DNA from: Vreelandella lutescens
GTDB lineage: Bacteria; Pseudomonadota; Gammaproteobacteria; Pseudomonadales; Halomonadaceae
Direction: 5' to 3'
DNA: 64,000 nt
Assembly (NCBI RefSeq): GCF_014640815.1
Contig: NZ_BMHM01000003.1
Location: 434,001-498,000 of the forward strand
The notes under the pieces: model-generated
What the model saw: only the letters and a program-made list of their open reading frames with translations
Told to the model about the DNA's origin: nothing
Databases searched by the model: none
Translations under genes and position numbers: made by a program
In this document: positions 9,096 through 18,621 of the stretch, in pieces
Layout of the letters: every line of letters begins with the position of its first letter
Position numbering within the stretch: position 1 is the stretch's first letter

Positions 9096-10301
9096 GTGAT
9101 CATTAAACCGAAAGTGCGTGGCTTTATTTGTACGACTACTCATCCCAAGGGCTGCGAGCAGAATGTTCTTGAGCAGATTGAGGCGACCCGCGCCCGTGGT
9201 TTGGATAAAAGCGCTGGCCCTAAAAAGGTACTGGTGATTGGTGCGTCCAGCGGCTACGGCTTAGCCGCTCGTATTACAGCTGCCTTTGGCTATGGAGCGG
9301 ATACGCTAGGGGTATTTTTTGAAAAGCCCAGCAGCGAGAAGAAAACCGGGACGGCGGGCTGGTACAACAGCGCTGCTTTCGACAAATTTGCCAAGCAAGA
9401 AGGCCTGTACAGCAAATCTATCAATGGTGATGCGTTCTCCCACGAAGCGCGGGAAAAAGCCATCGAGCTGATTAAGCAGGACATGGGGGAGATTGATCTC
9501 GTGGTTTACTCCCTGGCATCCCCCGTGCGTAAGCTGCCGGATACGGGCGAAGTCAAACGCTCCAGCCTGAAGCCGATTGGTGAAACCTACCGCGCCACGG
9601 CCATTGATACTAACAAAGACGCCATCATCGAAGCTGAAGTGGAACCCGCCACTCAGCAAGAGATCGACGACACCATCACCGTCATGGGTGGCGAAGATTG
9701 GGAACTGTGGATGAGCGCGCTGGATGACGCGGGCGTGCTGGCGAAAGGCGCGCGTAGCGTGGCGTTTAGCTACATCGGCACCGAAATCACTTGGCCAATT
9801 TACTGGCACGGCGCGCTGGGTAAAGCCAAAGAAGATCTCGACCGCGCGGCGGCAGCCATCGACACCAAGCTGAAAGCGAGCGGCGGCGGTGCCAATGTAG
9901 CCGTGCTGAAGTCCGTGGTGACCCAGGCCAGCGCCGCGATTCCGGTCATGCCGCTGTATATCGCCATGGTCTACCGCATCATGAAAGAGCAGGGCTTGCA
10001 CGAAGGCACGATTGATCAGTTGAACCGTCTGTTTGGTGAGCGTCTCTACTCTGGCCAGCCCGGCGAGATGGCGACCGACGACCAGGGCCGCCTGCGCCTG
10101 GACGACTGGGAACTGCGTGACGATGTTCAAAAAGCCTGCCAGGACCTATGGCCAGAAGTCACCACTGAAAACTTATTCGCGATTACCGACTATGCTGGTT
10201 ACAAGCATGAGTTTTTGAAGCTGTTTGGCTTCGAGCGTGACGATGTGGATTACGACGCCGATGTGAACCCTGACGTTGTGTTTGATGTCGTGACGTTATA
10301 A
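9096..10301 (+). CDS. fabV: FabV enoyl-[acyl-carrier-protein] reductase
   Basis: The last step of each fatty acid elongation cycle: NADH-dependent reduction of trans-2-enoyl-ACP/CoA in the cytoplasm. The 401-residue length equals known FabV. Residues 1-15 ([16 protein letters not shown]) are diagnostic, the dinucleotide site is [16 protein letters not shown], and the catalytic Y-x8-K pair is Y236 and K245 in [10 protein letters not shown]. FabV is the triclosan-insensitive type of enoyl reductase. GTG 9096 is chosen as the start: an AAGGGG site precedes it and homologues begin with the same residues, whereas the 19 upstream codons to 9039 are unlike the family. Confidence 0.95.
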   Translation: MIIKPKVRGFICTTTHPKGCEQNVLEQIEATRARGLDKSAGPKKVLVIGASSGYGLAARITAAFGYGADTLGVFFEKPSSEKKTGTAGWYNSAAFDKFAKQEGLYSKSINGDAFSHEAREKAIELIKQDMGEIDLVVYSLASPVRKLPDTGEVKRSSLKPIGETYRATAIDTNKDAIIEAEVEPATQQEIDDTITVMGGEDWELWMSALDDAGVLAKGARSVAFSYIGTEITWPIYWHGALGKAKEDLDRAAAAIDTKLKASGGGANVAVLKSVVTQASAAIPVMPLYIAMVYRIMKEQGLHEGTIDQLNRLFGERLYSGQPGEMATDDQGRLRLDDWELRDDVQKACQDLWPEVTTENLFAITDYAGYKHEFLKLFGFERDDVDYDADVNPDVVFDVVTL

Positions 10302-10369
10302 GGCGACGCGCGACGGGCATCATTTTCCGCCGCGCTGTTGATCATCTACCGGATAGGATGAGGTGTTGT

Positions 10370-10585
10370 ATGGATACGAGAGAAAGCAAAACCCGGGAAG
10401 AAGAGAAAGAGCATGTGCTAAACCAGCGCTTACCGGAGGATTTTGACAGCGCTGAGCCCCAACGGCAGCCTGAAGCCAAAAAATCTCCCAGCGGCCTTCA
10501 TAAGCTGCTGCCGATTGTCGTTATTGGTTTAGGGTTAATCGTTGCAGCCTTCATTATTATGGGGATGGGCAACAGCGGCGGTTAA
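10370..10585 (+). CDS. Small single-span membrane protein
   Basis: A 71-residue protein with a charged N-terminus (TRESKTREEEKEHVLNQRLP) and one hydrophobic segment near the end (LLPIVVIGLGLIVAAFIIMGM), so probably a C-terminally anchored inner-membrane protein. I do not recognise a family. The start at 10370 has AGGATGAGG in front of it; the frame could also open at 10358. It follows fabV by 68 bases and is closed by a strong hairpin, so the two may be cotranscribed. Confidence 0.65.
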   Translation: MDTRESKTREEEKEHVLNQRLPEDFDSAEPQRQPEAKKSPSGLHKLLPIVVIGLGLIVAAFIIMGMGNSGG

Positions 10586-10600
10586 CAACGTGACTCCTCC

Positions 10601-10627
10601 ATTGCCGGGCCCATGGCCCGGCAATTT
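10601..10627 (+). terminator. Rho-independent terminator after fabV and small gene
   Basis: ATTGCCGGGCC and GGCCCGGCAAT pair in a perfect 11-bp stem with a three-base loop, followed by TT and an AT-rich stretch. Placed 16 bases after the small membrane protein's stop. Confidence 0.65.
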
Positions 10628-10685
10628 GCATTTATGCGTCCTGTTTTTGTTTGCGTGGTCATGGCGCTGCCTTCAATCGCGCAAT

Positions 10686-10721
10686 TGGGTAAGATGGCGT
10701 TTAAATAGAACACCTTACCCA
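10686..10721. promoter_or_regulatory. Inverted repeat upstream of argR
   Basis: TGGGTAAG (10686-10693) and CTTACCCA (10714-10721) form perfect 8-base arms 20 bases apart, about 52 bases before the argR start. The spacing (two helical turns plus) would suit a dimeric regulator, perhaps ArgR itself. AraC-type sites are usually direct repeats, which argues against that, and a hairpin in the leader is the alternative. Confidence 0.35.
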
Positions 10722-10773
10722 GTCAGCCAGCGGCGGTTTTCATGCAGCGTCACATGCACATCAGCGAATTCAC

Positions 10774-11748
10774 ATGTCTTTTAGCACGTTAAACCCGCCC
10801 TCCCAGAATCGTAGGCGGGTAGCCTTTGTGCTGCTGCCAGGGTTTTCGCTGTTGGCCCACGCCAGCGCCATTGAACCGTTGCAAATGGCCAACCAGCTGA
10901 GCGGTCAGATGCTTTATCACACCGTCACTCTCAGCTTGAATGAAGAGCCGGTGCGCAGCGGCGCGCAGCTATCGCTTATGGCGCAACACACCCTGGCTGA
11001 GCCCCTTGGCCCGCTGGATCTACTGCTGGTGTGTGCGCCCACGCCGCTGCCGTACGCACTGCCCGCAAAACTCAATGAGTGGCTGCGTAGCCACCAAGGC
11101 CGCGGCGTGGTGTTGGGCGGTTTGGCCGGTGGCACCGAAGTGCTGGCCCGCTGTGGCTTGCTGGAAGGCTACCGCGCCACCTTGCCCTGGCAGCGCTTCG
11201 AGGCCTTTGCTCAAGCCTACCCCCAGGTGACGCTTTCCCAACAGCTCTTCGAGATTGATCGTGACCGCTTGACCTGCGCGGGCGGCACCGCCGCCATGGA
11301 TATGATGCTGACGCTGATTGGTAAACATCATGGCCCGCGCCTAGCCGAGCAGGTCTCTGAACAGTTTGTGTGTGGCCGTATTCGCTTAGCCGATGAGCGC
11401 CAGCACGTTCCTCTACGCAACCGGTTGGGTCATGCCCCCCAAAGCTTGGTAGATGCGGTCACTCTTATGGAAGCCAATATCGAAGAGCCGCTCTCGACGC
11501 TGGAACTGGCGGAGCATTTGGGGATTTCCCGGCGTCAGCTCGAGCGTTTATTTAAGAAGTACTTGCAGGCGGTGCCCAGCCGCTACTACCTAGATTTACG
11601 CCTGCAGGATGCCCGCAAGCAGCTGCGAGAGAGCGACCGCCCGGTGGGGGATATCGCCCTGATGACCGGTTTCTCCTCTGGCGCGCACTTTTCCACCGCT
11701 TACCGCAACCACTTTGGTATTACCCCGCGAGAAGAGCGGCTGGGTTAA
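10774..11748 (+). CDS. argR: AraC/GATase-1-type arginine regulator ArgR
   Basis: A 324-residue transcription regulator of the GlxA/ArgR subgroup. Residues about 15-200 form a DJ-1/class I amidotransferase-like ligand domain (VAFVLLPGFSLLAHASAIEPL, CAGGTAAMDMML). The last 100 hold two helix-turn-helix motifs of the AraC family (LSTLELAEHLGISRRQLERLFKKYL and DIALMTGFSSGAHFSTAYRNHFG). Pseudomonas ArgR of this type activates arginine succinyltransferase genes, and this gene sits 100 bases upstream of that operon. That context makes the assignment strong. It is not related to the hexameric E. coli ArgR. Confidence 0.88.
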   Translation: MSFSTLNPPSQNRRRVAFVLLPGFSLLAHASAIEPLQMANQLSGQMLYHTVTLSLNEEPVRSGAQLSLMAQHTLAEPLGPLDLLLVCAPTPLPYALPAKLNEWLRSHQGRGVVLGGLAGGTEVLARCGLLEGYRATLPWQRFEAFAQAYPQVTLSQQLFEIDRDRLTCAGGTAAMDMMLTLIGKHHGPRLAEQVSEQFVCGRIRLADERQHVPLRNRLGHAPQSLVDAVTLMEANIEEPLSTLELAEHLGISRRQLERLFKKYLQAVPSRYYLDLRLQDARKQLRESDRPVGDIALMTGFSSGAHFSTAYRNHFGITPREERLG

Positions 11749-11807
11749 GCGCAGCTTTTCATAATTTACCGTCCCAATACTGAAAGCAGGGCGTCCATCG
11801 CCCCCCG

Positions 11808-11813
11808 TATACT
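11808..11813 (+). promoter_or_regulatory. Candidate -10 box of the AST operon
   Basis: TATACT lies 36 bases before astC, with no recognisable -35 hexamer at the proper distance. That is the expected look of a promoter that needs an activator such as ArgR. Confidence 0.35.
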
Positions 11814-11848
11814 GATTCTATCGCTTACTCCACTGGAGGTACTGTCCC

Positions 11849-13063
11849 ATGAGCCACACCCCGAGCCGTCAAGATTTCGACCACTACATGACGCCTAACT
11901 ACGCGCCGCAGCAGATTATTCCGGTACGTGGTGAAGGCAGCCGCTTGTGGGACCAAGAAGGCCGTGAGTACATCGACTTTGCCGGTGGCATCGCGGTGAA
12001 CTCCCTGGGTCACTGCCATCCGGTGCTGGTCAACGCGCTGAAAGAGCAGGGCGAAAAACTTTGGCATCTCTCCAACGTGTTCACCAACGAACCGGCGCTC
12101 AAACTGGCCAAAACCCTGACCGAGCGCACCTTCGCCGATAAGGTCTTTTTATGCTCCTCCGGTGGCGAAGCTAACGAAGCCGCGTTGAAGCTGGCCCGCC
12201 GCTGGGCGGTAGACCACCACGGCGAGCACAAAGACAAAATCATCTCGTTCTACCAGTCGTTCCACGGCCGCACGTTCTTTACCGTGAGCGTGGGCGGCCA
12301 GCCCAAGTACTCCCAAGGTTTTGGCCCGGTACCGGGCGGCATTCTGCATGCCAACTTCAACGACCTGGAGAGCGTACGTCAGCTCGTGGGCGACGACACC
12401 TGCGCCATTATGGTTGAGCCGATGCAGGGCGAAGGCGGCATCGTACCCGCCACTCAGGAATTCCTGCAGGGTCTGCGCGATCTGTGTGACGAGCACAACG
12501 CGCTGCTGATTTTCGATGAAGTGCAAACCGGCGTTGGCCGCAGCGGCGAGCTGTACGCCTATAAAAACTTCGGCATCACCCCGGATATTCTTACCAGCGC
12601 TAAGTCGCTGGGCGGCGGCTTCCCGATTGGTGCCACGCTGACCACCGATGCCATCGCCAAATCGCTGGCCATCGGCACCCACGGCTCTACCTACGGCGGC
12701 AACGCGCTGGCATCCGCGGTAGCGCTGGCGGCGGTTGAGTTCATCGATACGCCCGAGGTGCTGCAAGGTGTCAAACATCGCCACGACCTGTTCCGCGAGC
12801 ACCTGGAAACCATCAACCGCAAGCACGGCGTCTTCAAAGAGATTCGTGGCATGGGCATGCTGATGGGGGCGCAGATGTCGGATGCCTTCGAAGGCCGCGC
12901 CAAGGATATTCTGCCGCTGGCCATTGAAGAGGGCGTGATGGCGCTGATTGCTGGCCCCAACGTGCTGCGTATGGCGCCTTCGCTGGTGATTCCGGAAGCA
13001 GACATTGCTGAAGGCATGGCGCGCCTTGAACGTGCCATCGAGCGACTTGTTGCCAGCGCATGA
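11849..13063 (+). CDS. astC: Succinylornithine/acetylornithine transaminase AstC (AruC)
   Basis: A 404-residue PLP enzyme of the class III aminotransferases. In the AST pathway it moves the amino group of N2-succinylornithine to 2-oxoglutarate, giving succinylglutamate semialdehyde; relatives also act as biosynthetic acetylornithine transaminases. The PLP lysine is K252 in [14 protein letters not shown], the cofactor aspartate is in [15 protein letters not shown], and [15 protein letters not shown] binds phosphate. ACTGGAGG is well placed before ATG. First gene of the AST operon, directly before aruF. Confidence 0.93.
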   Translation: MSHTPSRQDFDHYMTPNYAPQQIIPVRGEGSRLWDQEGREYIDFAGGIAVNSLGHCHPVLVNALKEQGEKLWHLSNVFTNEPALKLAKTLTERTFADKVFLCSSGGEANEAALKLARRWAVDHHGEHKDKIISFYQSFHGRTFFTVSVGGQPKYSQGFGPVPGGILHANFNDLESVRQLVGDDTCAIMVEPMQGEGGIVPATQEFLQGLRDLCDEHNALLIFDEVQTGVGRSGELYAYKNFGITPDILTSAKSLGGGFPIGATLTTDAIAKSLAIGTHGSTYGGNALASAVALAAVEFIDTPEVLQGVKHRHDLFREHLETINRKHGVFKEIRGMGMLMGAQMSDAFEGRAKDILPLAIEEGVMALIAGPNVLRMAPSLVIPEADIAEGMARLERAIERLVASA

Positions 13064-13098
13064 GCAGGCAGCAAGATAAAAAAGAGGGGGCGTTAAAC

Positions 13099-14163
13099 AT
13101 GTTGGTAATCCGTCCGGTCACGTTGGCTGACCTTCCCGCCTTAGAGCAACTGGCAGAGCACGCAGTGCCACGGCTTACCAACTTGCCTGCCAACCGTGAC
13201 CGTCTTGAGGAGCGCATTCTGCGCTCCCAGGAAGCGTTTGCGAGTGATATCGAGTATCCCGGTAACGAGCACTATATGTTTGTGCTGGCGGACGATAGCC
13301 GCAATGACGTGCTGGGAACGGCCACGATTCGCGCCCAAGCAGGGGCCGCCGAGGCCTACTACACCTACCGTCAAGAGACGCTGATTCACGCCTCTCAGCA
13401 GCTCAACGTGCGCCGTGAAGTGCAAACGCTGGCGCTTTCCCATGAAGCCTCGGATGCCACGCTGCTTTGCGCGCTATCGCTCAACCCGCGCTATAAAGGC
13501 ACCAGTGCGGAGAGCCTGCTGCGTCGGGCGCGGCTGATGTTTATCGCCCAATACCCGGAGCGCTTCTCGCGGATTCTGGCGGTGGCCTTTCCCGGCTATT
13601 TGGATAGTCAGAATGAATCCCCCTTTTGGGAGAGCGTGGGGCGTCACTTTTTTGCCCGCAGCTTCCAAGAGATGAATCACATGGCAGGCGTGCGTTCGAA
13701 AAGCTTTATTGCTGAAGTGATGCCGCAGTTTCCGCTCTACTTACCGCTGCTCACGCCCCAGGCCCGCGCTGCCATTGGCCGCGAGCACCCGGCCCATGAA
13801 GAGGCGCTGGCCGAAATGCTGGCCGAAGGCTTCGTGCGCTCCCGGCATGTGGATATTTTCGACGCAGGCCCCATCGTCAAAGCCGAACGCGAGCGCCTGG
13901 AAACCTTCCGCCGCGCTGCCTGGCACCCTGTACGAATCCGCCCAGAACACGCGTTGCCGGATGCCGAACCGGCAATGATCGCCAACCAAACGCTGAGCGA
14001 TTTCCGCTGCATCGTCGCGCGCTATGCGCTCTCGCCCACGGGGCAGCTGATGCTCTCCCCCCAGCACGCGGAGCGTTTGGGCGTAGAAGAGGGGCGGGCG
14101 GTGCTGGCCGCGCCGTTAACTCTGCCAAGCGCCGTGGATGCGCTTGATGAAGGAGAGATGTAA
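13099..14163 (+). CDS. aruF: Arginine N-succinyltransferase, alpha subunit
   Basis: A 354-residue subunit of the enzyme that transfers succinyl from succinyl-CoA to arginine, the first step of the AST pathway. The protein begins LVIRPVTLADLPALEQLAEH, the usual AstA-type GNAT-like start. FWESVGRHFFARSFQEMNHMAG and KSFIAEVMPQFPLYLPLL are family blocks. The frame opens at 13060 overlapping astC, but ATG 13099 is chosen because GAGGGGG precedes it and homologues start there. It is followed by a paralogous beta gene, as in Pseudomonas, where the two chains form a heteromer. Confidence 0.92.
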   Translation: MLVIRPVTLADLPALEQLAEHAVPRLTNLPANRDRLEERILRSQEAFASDIEYPGNEHYMFVLADDSRNDVLGTATIRAQAGAAEAYYTYRQETLIHASQQLNVRREVQTLALSHEASDATLLCALSLNPRYKGTSAESLLRRARLMFIAQYPERFSRILAVAFPGYLDSQNESPFWESVGRHFFARSFQEMNHMAGVRSKSFIAEVMPQFPLYLPLLTPQARAAIGREHPAHEEALAEMLAEGFVRSRHVDIFDAGPIVKAERERLETFRRAAWHPVRIRPEHALPDAEPAMIANQTLSDFRCIVARYALSPTGQLMLSPQHAERLGVEEGRAVLAAPLTLPSAVDALDEGEM

Positions 14164-15194
14164 TGCGCATTCGACCCATTGCCCGTGATGATCTGGATGG
14201 GCTCCAGGCGCTTGCGCAGCAGGCTGGCGTTGGCTTTACCTCGCTGCCGGATAACCGCGAATTTTTAGCCGGTAAAATCGAGGCCGCCGCCCGCGCTTTT
14301 GAAGAGCGCACCCCGGTAGATGACCGTCTGTACTTTTTTGTGTTGGAAGATGAAACCAACGGCGAGCTGGCAGGCTGCTGCGCCATTGAAGGCCAGGTAG
14401 GGCGCGAAGTGCCGTTCTATAACTACCGGCTGGGTACGTTGGCGCACTCGTCGGTACAGCTCGATCTGCATCGCACCATCGATACACTGTTTTTAAGCTC
14501 CGACCATACCGGCGACGCCGAAGTGTGTTCGCTGTTTTTGCGCCCAGAGTATCGCGGCGAGGCCAACAAACACCTGCGTAACGGGGCGCTGCTCTCTAAA
14601 GCGCGCTGGCTGTTTATTGCTCAGTTCCGCGATCGTTTTCCACAAAAAGTGCTGGCCGAGATGCGCGGTGTGTTCGATGAAAACAACGTCAGCCCCTTCT
14701 GGGAAAGCCTTGGCAAACACTTCTTCCCCATGGATTTCAACGAAGCCGACCGCTTAACCGGCCTGGGCCAGAAGAGCTTTATCGGCGAGCTGATGCCCAA
14801 GTTTCCCATCTACACCACGTTTATGGCGGAAGAGGCGCGGGCGTGTATTGGCCAGGTGCACCGGCACACACGCCCGGCGCTTGAAATGCTCAAAAAAGAG
14901 GGGCTTCGCTGGGAAGGCTACATCGACATCTTCGATGGTGGCCCCACCGTAGAAGCCTATATCGATGACGTGCGCGCCATTCGCAACTCGCAGCTTTATC
15001 AGGTGGAAGTGTCACCTAACGCGAAGCAAGAGAGCGTTAGCCGCTGGTTGGCAGCGTCTACCCGCATGCTCAGCTTTACCGCTAGCTGGGTAGGTCGTGG
15101 CCCCGAAGACGGCAGCACCATCGTCCTCACTCCCCAAGAAGCCGAGCGCCTGGGGGTATCTAGCGGCGATACCGTTCGCCTACTGGAAACCTAA
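14163..15194 (+). CDS. aruG: Arginine N-succinyltransferase, beta subunit
   Basis: The 343-residue partner of the preceding protein and clearly its paralogue: MRIRPIARDDLDGLQALAQQAG, SPFWESLGKHFFPMDFNEADRLTG and KSFIGELMPKFPIYTTFM align with the same blocks in the alpha subunit. It joins succinyl-CoA and arginine in the first step of arginine catabolism. Its ATG overlaps the aruF stop by one base (TAATG), so the two chains are translationally coupled, as expected for subunits of one complex. Confidence 0.93.
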   Translation: MRIRPIARDDLDGLQALAQQAGVGFTSLPDNREFLAGKIEAAARAFEERTPVDDRLYFFVLEDETNGELAGCCAIEGQVGREVPFYNYRLGTLAHSSVQLDLHRTIDTLFLSSDHTGDAEVCSLFLRPEYRGEANKHLRNGALLSKARWLFIAQFRDRFPQKVLAEMRGVFDENNVSPFWESLGKHFFPMDFNEADRLTGLGQKSFIGELMPKFPIYTTFMAEEARACIGQVHRHTRPALEMLKKEGLRWEGYIDIFDGGPTVEAYIDDVRAIRNSQLYQVEVSPNAKQESVSRWLAASTRMLSFTASWVGRGPEDGSTIVLTPQEAERLGVSSGDTVRLLET

Positions 15195-15253
15195 CGCCCG
15201 GCTCGCTAACAAAACGACTCGACAGACACGCAGGCTCAGTGAAGGAGAGCACG

Positions 15254-16741
15254 ATGCACATCCAGAACATGCACGCCCAGCAGCAGCAACTGATCAACGG
15301 TGCTTGGGAAGACGGCGACGCTGACTCCTTGACGAAGCACGACCCCGTCGCGGGAACGCTGCTATGGCAAGGCGCGGCTGCCTCTAGCCGCCAGGTAGGC
15401 GCGGCGGTTGACGCAGCGCGTGGGGCATTTCCTGGCTGGGCACGTACACCTTTTGCTGAGCGTCAGGCGCTGGTCGAGCGCTTTGTAGACGTATTAACCG
15501 CCCGCCGCGAAGACTTGGCCATTGCCATCGCCTCGGAAACCGGCAAGCCACTGTGGGAAGCACGCACCGAGGCAGGCGCGATGGTGGGTAAGGTCGCGCT
15601 CTCCATCAAGGCGTACCACGAGCGCACCGGGGAGCGCGAAAAAGAGGTCGGCAGCGCCAAAGCGGTACTGCGCCACCGCCCTCACGGCGTCATGGCGGTG
15701 TTTGGCCCTTATAACTTCCCCGGCCACCTGCCCAATGGCCATATGGTGCCTGCCTTGTTGGCAGGTAACACCGTGGTATTCAAGCCCAGCGACCAAACCC
15801 CGCTTACTGCGGATTTAACCCTGCAGTGCTGGTTAGAAGCTGGATTGCCTGCCGGGGTGATCAACCTCGTGCAGGGCGGTGTCGCGGTTGGGCAGGCGCT
15901 CTCTGCCCATCCTGGCATTGATGGCCTGCTGTTCACCGGCAGTGCCAAAGTGGGTGGAATGCTGCAGCAGCAGTTCGCCGGGCAGCTGGATAAAATCCTC
16001 GCGCTGGAGTTAGGCGGCAATAACCCGCTGGTGGTGAAGGATATTGACGACGAGCGAGCAGCGGTGCTGACGATTCTGCAATCAGCGTTTCTCTCTGGGG
16101 GTCAGCGCTGCACCTGTGCGCGCCGATTGATGGTGCCCCAAGGCGAGGTGGGCGACCGTCTCATCGATGCGCTTTCCGATGCTATTACCAAGCTGTATGT
16201 GGCGGGGCAGTTCGACGAGGAGCCCGCGCCGTTTTATGGCGGCTTGGTAAGCGTTGCCGCAGCCGATGGCCTGCTCAACGCCCAGGATGAACTGGAAGCC
16301 ATGGGCGGCACGGTGATTAATCGTATGCAGCGCCTCAAAGAGAACACCAGCCTGCTCAGCCCCGCGCTGATCGACGTGACGGGCCTGGACGTGCCCGACG
16401 AGGAGCACTTCGGCCCGCTGCTGAAAATCCACCGCTACGCGGATTGGGATGAGGCGCTGGCTCTTGCCAACGACACCCGTTACGGCCTTTCTGCAGGGCT
16501 GATTGGTGGCGAGCAGGCGGATTGGGACGACTTCCTGCTGCGTATTCGCGCAGGCATTGTGAACTGGAACCGTCAGACCACCGGTGCCTCTGGCGATGCG
16601 CCCTTCGGCGGCGTAGGCGACAGCGGCAACCACCGCCCCAGTGCCTACTACGCGGCGGATTACTGCGCCTATCCGGTCGCTTCCATGGAAGCCGAGAGCC
16701 TGGAAATGCCCGAAACCCTGCCGCCGGGAGTCAACCTATGA
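15254..16741 (+). CDS. astD: Succinylglutamate-semialdehyde dehydrogenase
   Basis: A 495-residue NAD-dependent aldehyde dehydrogenase catalysing oxidation of N-succinylglutamate 5-semialdehyde to succinylglutamate, fourth step of the AST pathway. The catalytic cysteine is C286 in [10 protein letters not shown], the general base glutamate lies in ALELGGNNP, and the dinucleotide segment is [16 protein letters not shown] 15254 is preferred over GTG 15239 because AAGGAG is six bases upstream of it. The stop overlaps the astB start (ATGA). Confidence 0.94.
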   Translation: MHIQNMHAQQQQLINGAWEDGDADSLTKHDPVAGTLLWQGAAASSRQVGAAVDAARGAFPGWARTPFAERQALVERFVDVLTARREDLAIAIASETGKPLWEARTEAGAMVGKVALSIKAYHERTGEREKEVGSAKAVLRHRPHGVMAVFGPYNFPGHLPNGHMVPALLAGNTVVFKPSDQTPLTADLTLQCWLEAGLPAGVINLVQGGVAVGQALSAHPGIDGLLFTGSAKVGGMLQQQFAGQLDKILALELGGNNPLVVKDIDDERAAVLTILQSAFLSGGQRCTCARRLMVPQGEVGDRLIDALSDAITKLYVAGQFDEEPAPFYGGLVSVAAADGLLNAQDELEAMGGTVINRMQRLKENTSLLSPALIDVTGLDVPDEEHFGPLLKIHRYADWDEALALANDTRYGLSAGLIGGEQADWDDFLLRIRAGIVNWNRQTTGASGDAPFGGVGDSGNHRPSAYYAADYCAYPVASMEAESLEMPETLPPGVNL

Positions 16742-18096
16742 GCATGAACAGCATCCGGGAAGTTAACTTCGATGGCTTGGTAGGGCTTACCCACAACTAC
16801 TCGGGTCTTGCCCACGGCAACGTGGCCTCCATGAGCCACGGCGGCTTGGTTTCCAACCCCAAAGAGGGTGCGCTGCAGGGGCTGGCCAAAATGAAGTCGC
16901 TGATGGACGCAGGCTACGCCCAGGGCGTGCTGCCTCCCCAGCAGCGCCCGGATTTGGGCGCGCTGCGAGCGTTAGGTTTTAGCGGCAGCAATAGCGAGAT
17001 CCTCGCTCAAGCCGCGAAGCAAGCGCCACAGCTGCTGCGGGCAGTATGTTCAGCCTCCAGCATGTGGACGGCTAACGCAGGCACGATTACCCCCAGCGTC
17101 GATGCACCGGATGGTCGGGTGCACTTCACCCCCGCCAACCTGCAGTCCAGCTTCCACCGCTACCTGGAACCGAAAACCACTGGCCGCGTGCTGCAGGCGA
17201 TTTTCCGCGATGAGCAGCGCTTTGCCCATCATCCGGTGCTGCCCGCCACGCCCGCATTTTCCGATGAAGGGGCGGCCAACCACACCCGCTTGTGCGGCGA
17301 ATACGGCGAGCCAGGCGTTCATCTCTTCGTTTACGGCCGCCAAGCGTTTGGCGACGAGCGCAGCAGTGAGCGCGAACCCAAGCGCTATCCCGCCCGCCAA
17401 ACCCTGGAAGCCAGCCAAGCGGTGGCCCGCCAGCACGGTCTGAGTGAGGCGCAAACCGTCTTCGCCCAGCAGCACCCGGAGGCCATCGATGCTGGGGTGT
17501 TCCACAACGATGTGATTGCCGTGGGTAACGGCCCGGTGCTGCTCTACCACGAAATGGCGTTTCTTGATGAAGAGCGCACGCTGAACGAGCTGCGCGCCAA
17601 AATGAGCACGCCGCTGATTCCTGTGCGGGTACCGGTGGAAGCCGTGAGCATGGAAGACGCGGTGGCGTCGTACCTGTTCAACTCCCAACTGCTCTCCAAC
17701 CCAGATGGCACCATGACCCTGGTGGTGCCCAGCGAGTGCCAAGAGCGCGAAGCCGTTTGGAACACGATTCAAAACTTCATCCTGGCGGGCAATAACCCCA
17801 TCGGCGAAGTGATCGTGAAAGACGTGAAGCAAAGCATGCGCAACGGCGGCGGCCCCGCCTGCCTGCGCCTACGGGTGGTGCTGTCGGAAGCCGAGCGCGC
17901 TGCGCTGACTGGCCGCGTACTGCTCAACGATGCACTTTATAGCGACCTCACCGCCTGGGTGAACCGCCACTACCGCGACCGCCTGACGAGTGAAGACCTC
18001 GCCGACCCCCAACTCGCCACAGAAGTGCTCACCGCGCTGGATGAGCTGACTCAGCTACTGCAAGTTGGCCCGGTCTATCCGTTCCAATTAGGGTAG
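16738..18096 (+). CDS. astB: N-succinylarginine dihydrolase
   Basis: A 452-residue enzyme of the pentein (amidino hydrolase) fold that converts N2-succinylarginine to succinylornithine, CO2 and two ammonia, second step of the AST pathway. Family marks are [22 protein letters not shown] at the N-terminus, [13 protein letters not shown], and [12 protein letters not shown] near the end holding the nucleophilic cysteine at about residue 375. The start at 16738 overlaps the astD stop by four bases. The reading frame is open much further upstream (to 16522), but that part is a shadow of astD. Confidence 0.94.
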   Translation: MSMNSIREVNFDGLVGLTHNYSGLAHGNVASMSHGGLVSNPKEGALQGLAKMKSLMDAGYAQGVLPPQQRPDLGALRALGFSGSNSEILAQAAKQAPQLLRAVCSASSMWTANAGTITPSVDAPDGRVHFTPANLQSSFHRYLEPKTTGRVLQAIFRDEQRFAHHPVLPATPAFSDEGAANHTRLCGEYGEPGVHLFVYGRQAFGDERSSEREPKRYPARQTLEASQAVARQHGLSEAQTVFAQQHPEAIDAGVFHNDVIAVGNGPVLLYHEMAFLDEERTLNELRAKMSTPLIPVRVPVEAVSMEDAVASYLFNSQLLSNPDGTMTLVVPSECQEREAVWNTIQNFILAGNNPIGEVIVKDVKQSMRNGGGPACLRLRVVLSEAERAALTGRVLLNDALYSDLTAWVNRHYRDRLTSEDLADPQLATEVLTALDELTQLLQVGPVYPFQLG

Positions 18097-18152
18097 GCAA
18101 TGAACGGCCAAGTCTGTGTTCGCAAATGGCCGGATGAACCAGGCGTTGCGCT

Positions 18153-18578
18153 ATGACGCCCGTTATCCGGCCGACAAACGACAAAACGTTTGCCGAAACG
18201 CTGATTCGTCACAACATGGCGGCTTACCACCAGCAGCTAGGGTGGCACTGGGACACCGCCCTGTTCGATCAGCAGTGGCGCGAGCTAGAAAGCTTTGAGT
18301 TAGTCGTCAATGAGACCCCTGTCGGCGTGCTATGCCTCCATCAGGAGGATGACGCCTACCATATTCGAGAGCTGCAAATTGCCCCGCCGTGGCAGCGCCA
18401 AGGTTTGGGAACAGCGGCGCTATACTTCGCCGAAGCGCGTGCACGGCAAGCAGGTATTCACCGACTGCGGCTGCGGGTATTTAGTATCAATCCCGCTATC
18501 GCTTTATACGAGCGCACGGGGTTTCGAGTGCTGAACACTGAAGACGCCGTGCATGCTATGGAGCGGCGTATTGTGTGA
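18153..18578 (+). CDS. GNAT-family N-acetyltransferase
   Basis: A 141-residue acetyltransferase. The acetyl-CoA loop is IAPPWQRQGLGTAALYFAEARA (the Q-x-x-G-x-G/A type), preceded by the beta strand YHIRELQIAP and followed by LRLRVFSINPAIALYERTGFRV, the usual C-terminal block. The substrate is unknown. It occupies the place where astE (succinylglutamate desuccinylase) ends the operon in Pseudomonas, 56 bases after astB on the same strand, and may be cotranscribed with it. It has no resemblance to AstE, a zinc carboxypeptidase-like protein. Confidence 0.85.
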   Translation: MTPVIRPTNDKTFAETLIRHNMAAYHQQLGWHWDTALFDQQWRELESFELVVNETPVGVLCLHQEDDAYHIRELQIAPPWQRQGLGTAALYFAEARARQAGIHRLRLRVFSINPAIALYERTGFRVLNTEDAVHAMERRIV

Positions 18579-18585
18579 TCCTCTC

Positions 18586-18621
18586 TATCGACAACTATAT
18601 CGACAACTATATCGACAACTA
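18586..18621. repeat. Three perfect 12-bp tandem repeats
   Basis: TATCGACAACTA occurs three times with no mismatch, filling the gap between two convergent genes. The third copy supplies the TAG stop codon (18619-18621, minus strand) of the glycosyltransferase gene. Confidence 0.9.

Noticed and set aside
9306-10130. 274-codon minus-strand frame inside fabV
   Set aside because: Antisense shadow of fabV with no ribosome site and no recognisable domain.
12149-12826. 225-codon minus-strand frame inside astC
   Set aside because: Antisense shadow; the plus-strand frame has all the aminotransferase motifs.
13877-14386. 169-codon minus-strand frame across the aruF-aruG junction
   Set aside because: Antisense to two overlapping known genes; composition is that of a shadow frame.
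16522-16737. Upstream extension of the astB frame
   Set aside because: The extra 72 codons overlap astD, are arginine-rich and precede a proper coupled ATG at 16738.
17050-17832. 260-codon open frame on the minus strand inside astB
   Set aside because: It lies wholly opposite a well-recognised gene and its His/Gly/Arg-rich translation is typical of an antisense frame in GC-rich coding DNA.
18586-18621. Tandem repeat considered as a CRISPR array or iteron set
   Set aside because: Units are directly adjacent with no spacers, only three copies, and no cas or replication genes are near.
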